From Nostoc sp. HK-01 (GTDB lineage: Bacteria > Cyanobacteriota > Cyanobacteriia > Cyanobacteriales > Nostocaceae), in assembly GCA_003990705.1 (NCBI GenBank), contig AP018318.1, positions 1,429,501 through 1,493,500 on the forward strand: a stretch of 64,000 nucleotides of DNA. Direction: 5' to 3'. The position numbers and the translations under genes are program-made. Numbering within the stretch: position 1 is the stretch's first letter; every line of letters starts with the position of its first letter. Below the pieces are notes generated by a model. That model made no database searches and was not told the origin of the DNA. It was given only the letters and a program-made list of their open reading frames with translations. Below are positions 63,560-64,000 of this stretch, in pieces.

Positions 63560-64000
63560 ATGGGCAATTTTAGGCGCGTACCCGTTGGGATTGTTGGCGC
63601 GTCAGGCTATGGTGGAGTGCAGCTAGTTCGACTACTTATGGAACATCCAGAGGTGGAACTAGTTTATTTAGGCGGTGAGAGCAGTGCGGGGAAATCGTTT
63701 GGGGATCTTTACCCACATTTGGCTCATTTAGTAAATTTGCCAATAGAGGCGGTAGATCCAGAAGTTATGGCTCACCGCTGCGAAGTTGTGTTTTTATCTC
63801 TCCCAAATGGTCTGGCTTGCCAAATTGCACCGCAATTATTAGAAAAAGGATGTAAAGTACTGGATTTGAGTGCCGATTATCGATTTAGTAATCTGGCAAC
63901 TTATACCAGTTGGTATGGACAAGAAAGAAGCGATCGCACTGCGGCGGCTACAGCAGTTTATGGTTTACCGGAACTCTACCGCGATCGCATTAGCGAAGCC
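63560..64000 (+). CDS. argC: N-acetyl-gamma-glutamyl-phosphate reductase, 3' end beyond the window
   Basis: The first 147 codons of ArgC, which reduces N-acetylglutamyl phosphate with NADPH in arginine synthesis. The N-terminal Rossmann motif [31 protein letters not shown] is followed by [38 protein letters not shown]. The catalytic cysteine region lies past the window edge. AAGGA is about ten bases upstream of the ATG. The gene is cut by the end of the sequence, not truncated in nature as far as can be seen. It is divergent from ribBA. Confidence 0.95.
   Translation, partial: MGNFRRVPVGIVGASGYGGVQLVRLLMEHPEVELVYLGGESSAGKSFGDLYPHLAHLVNLPIEAVDPEVMAHRCEVVFLSLPNGLACQIAPQLLEKGCKVLDLSADYRFSNLATYTSWYGQERSDRTAAATAVYGLPELYRDRISEA

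Overview
The window looks like chromosomal DNA of a filamentous, probably heterocyst-forming cyanobacterium (Nostocales such as Nostoc, Anabaena or Calothrix). The evidence is a form IB rbcL-rbcX-rbcS operon, the beta-carboxysome shell protein CcmP, a cobalamin-dependent MetH, a PEP-CTERM protein, pentapeptide-repeat proteins, very frequent HIP1 palindromes (GCGATCGC), and intergenic spaces full of short heptamer-type repeats and small hairpin elements typical of this order. The genus is inference; no rRNA, tRNA or CRISPR array was seen.

Layout. 1-3.3 kb: the 3' part of a large repeat-containing membrane protein, then thioredoxin. 3.4-11.4 kb: a small unknown gene, metH, a zinc-ribbon protein, signal peptidase I, panB and a secreted seven-bladed propeller. 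11.4-14.75 kb: a long leader and rbcLXS with its terminator. 14.8-20.6 kb: an unknown membrane protein, a quinone-oxidoreductase-like enzyme, a pentapeptide membrane protein overlapping a GNAT acetyltransferase, and an unknown membrane protein. 21.3-22.9 kb: a protealysin-like M4 protease followed by its likely inhibitor emfourin. 22.9-29.5 kb: a cobalamin-binding protein, a hybrid histidine kinase, a J-domain/TPR protein joined to hisZ, and a ferredoxin. 29.8-36.3 kb: a PEP-CTERM protein, a LivF/NatE-type ATPase, an ArnT-like glycosyltransferase, an MFS transporter, and a JAMM protease with MoeZ. 36.5-41.8 kb: two Tat-exported beta-carbonic anhydrases, a universal stress protein and phosphoenolpyruvate synthase.

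42.7-58.5 kb is an exopolysaccharide locus. It has a secreted beta-helix protein (+ strand) and then, all on the minus strand, a priming phosphoglycosyltransferase, an NRPS-like A-PCP-TE protein, a Wzx flippase, a Wzy polymerase, two GT4 and one WecG/TagA glycosyltransferase, a GH10 xylanase-like hydrolase and a Wzc-type tyrosine autokinase. Together these make a complete Wzx/Wzy pathway with two unusual additions, the NRPS-like protein and the GH10 enzyme. The core is AT-rich and lacks HIP1 sites over nearly 10 kb, which suggests it was acquired.

58.9-64 kb: ccmP with a downstream pentapeptide gene, a small secreted protein, ribBA and the start of argC. Carbon-concentrating functions (RuBisCO and its chaperone, CcmP, two exported carbonic anhydrases) recur across the window but in separate transcription units. 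The strongest candidates for new biology are the A-PCP-TE protein, whose adenylation pocket lacks the usual amino-acid-binding aspartate, the protease/emfourin pair with a terminator between the genes, and three families of small terminal-inverted-repeat elements.
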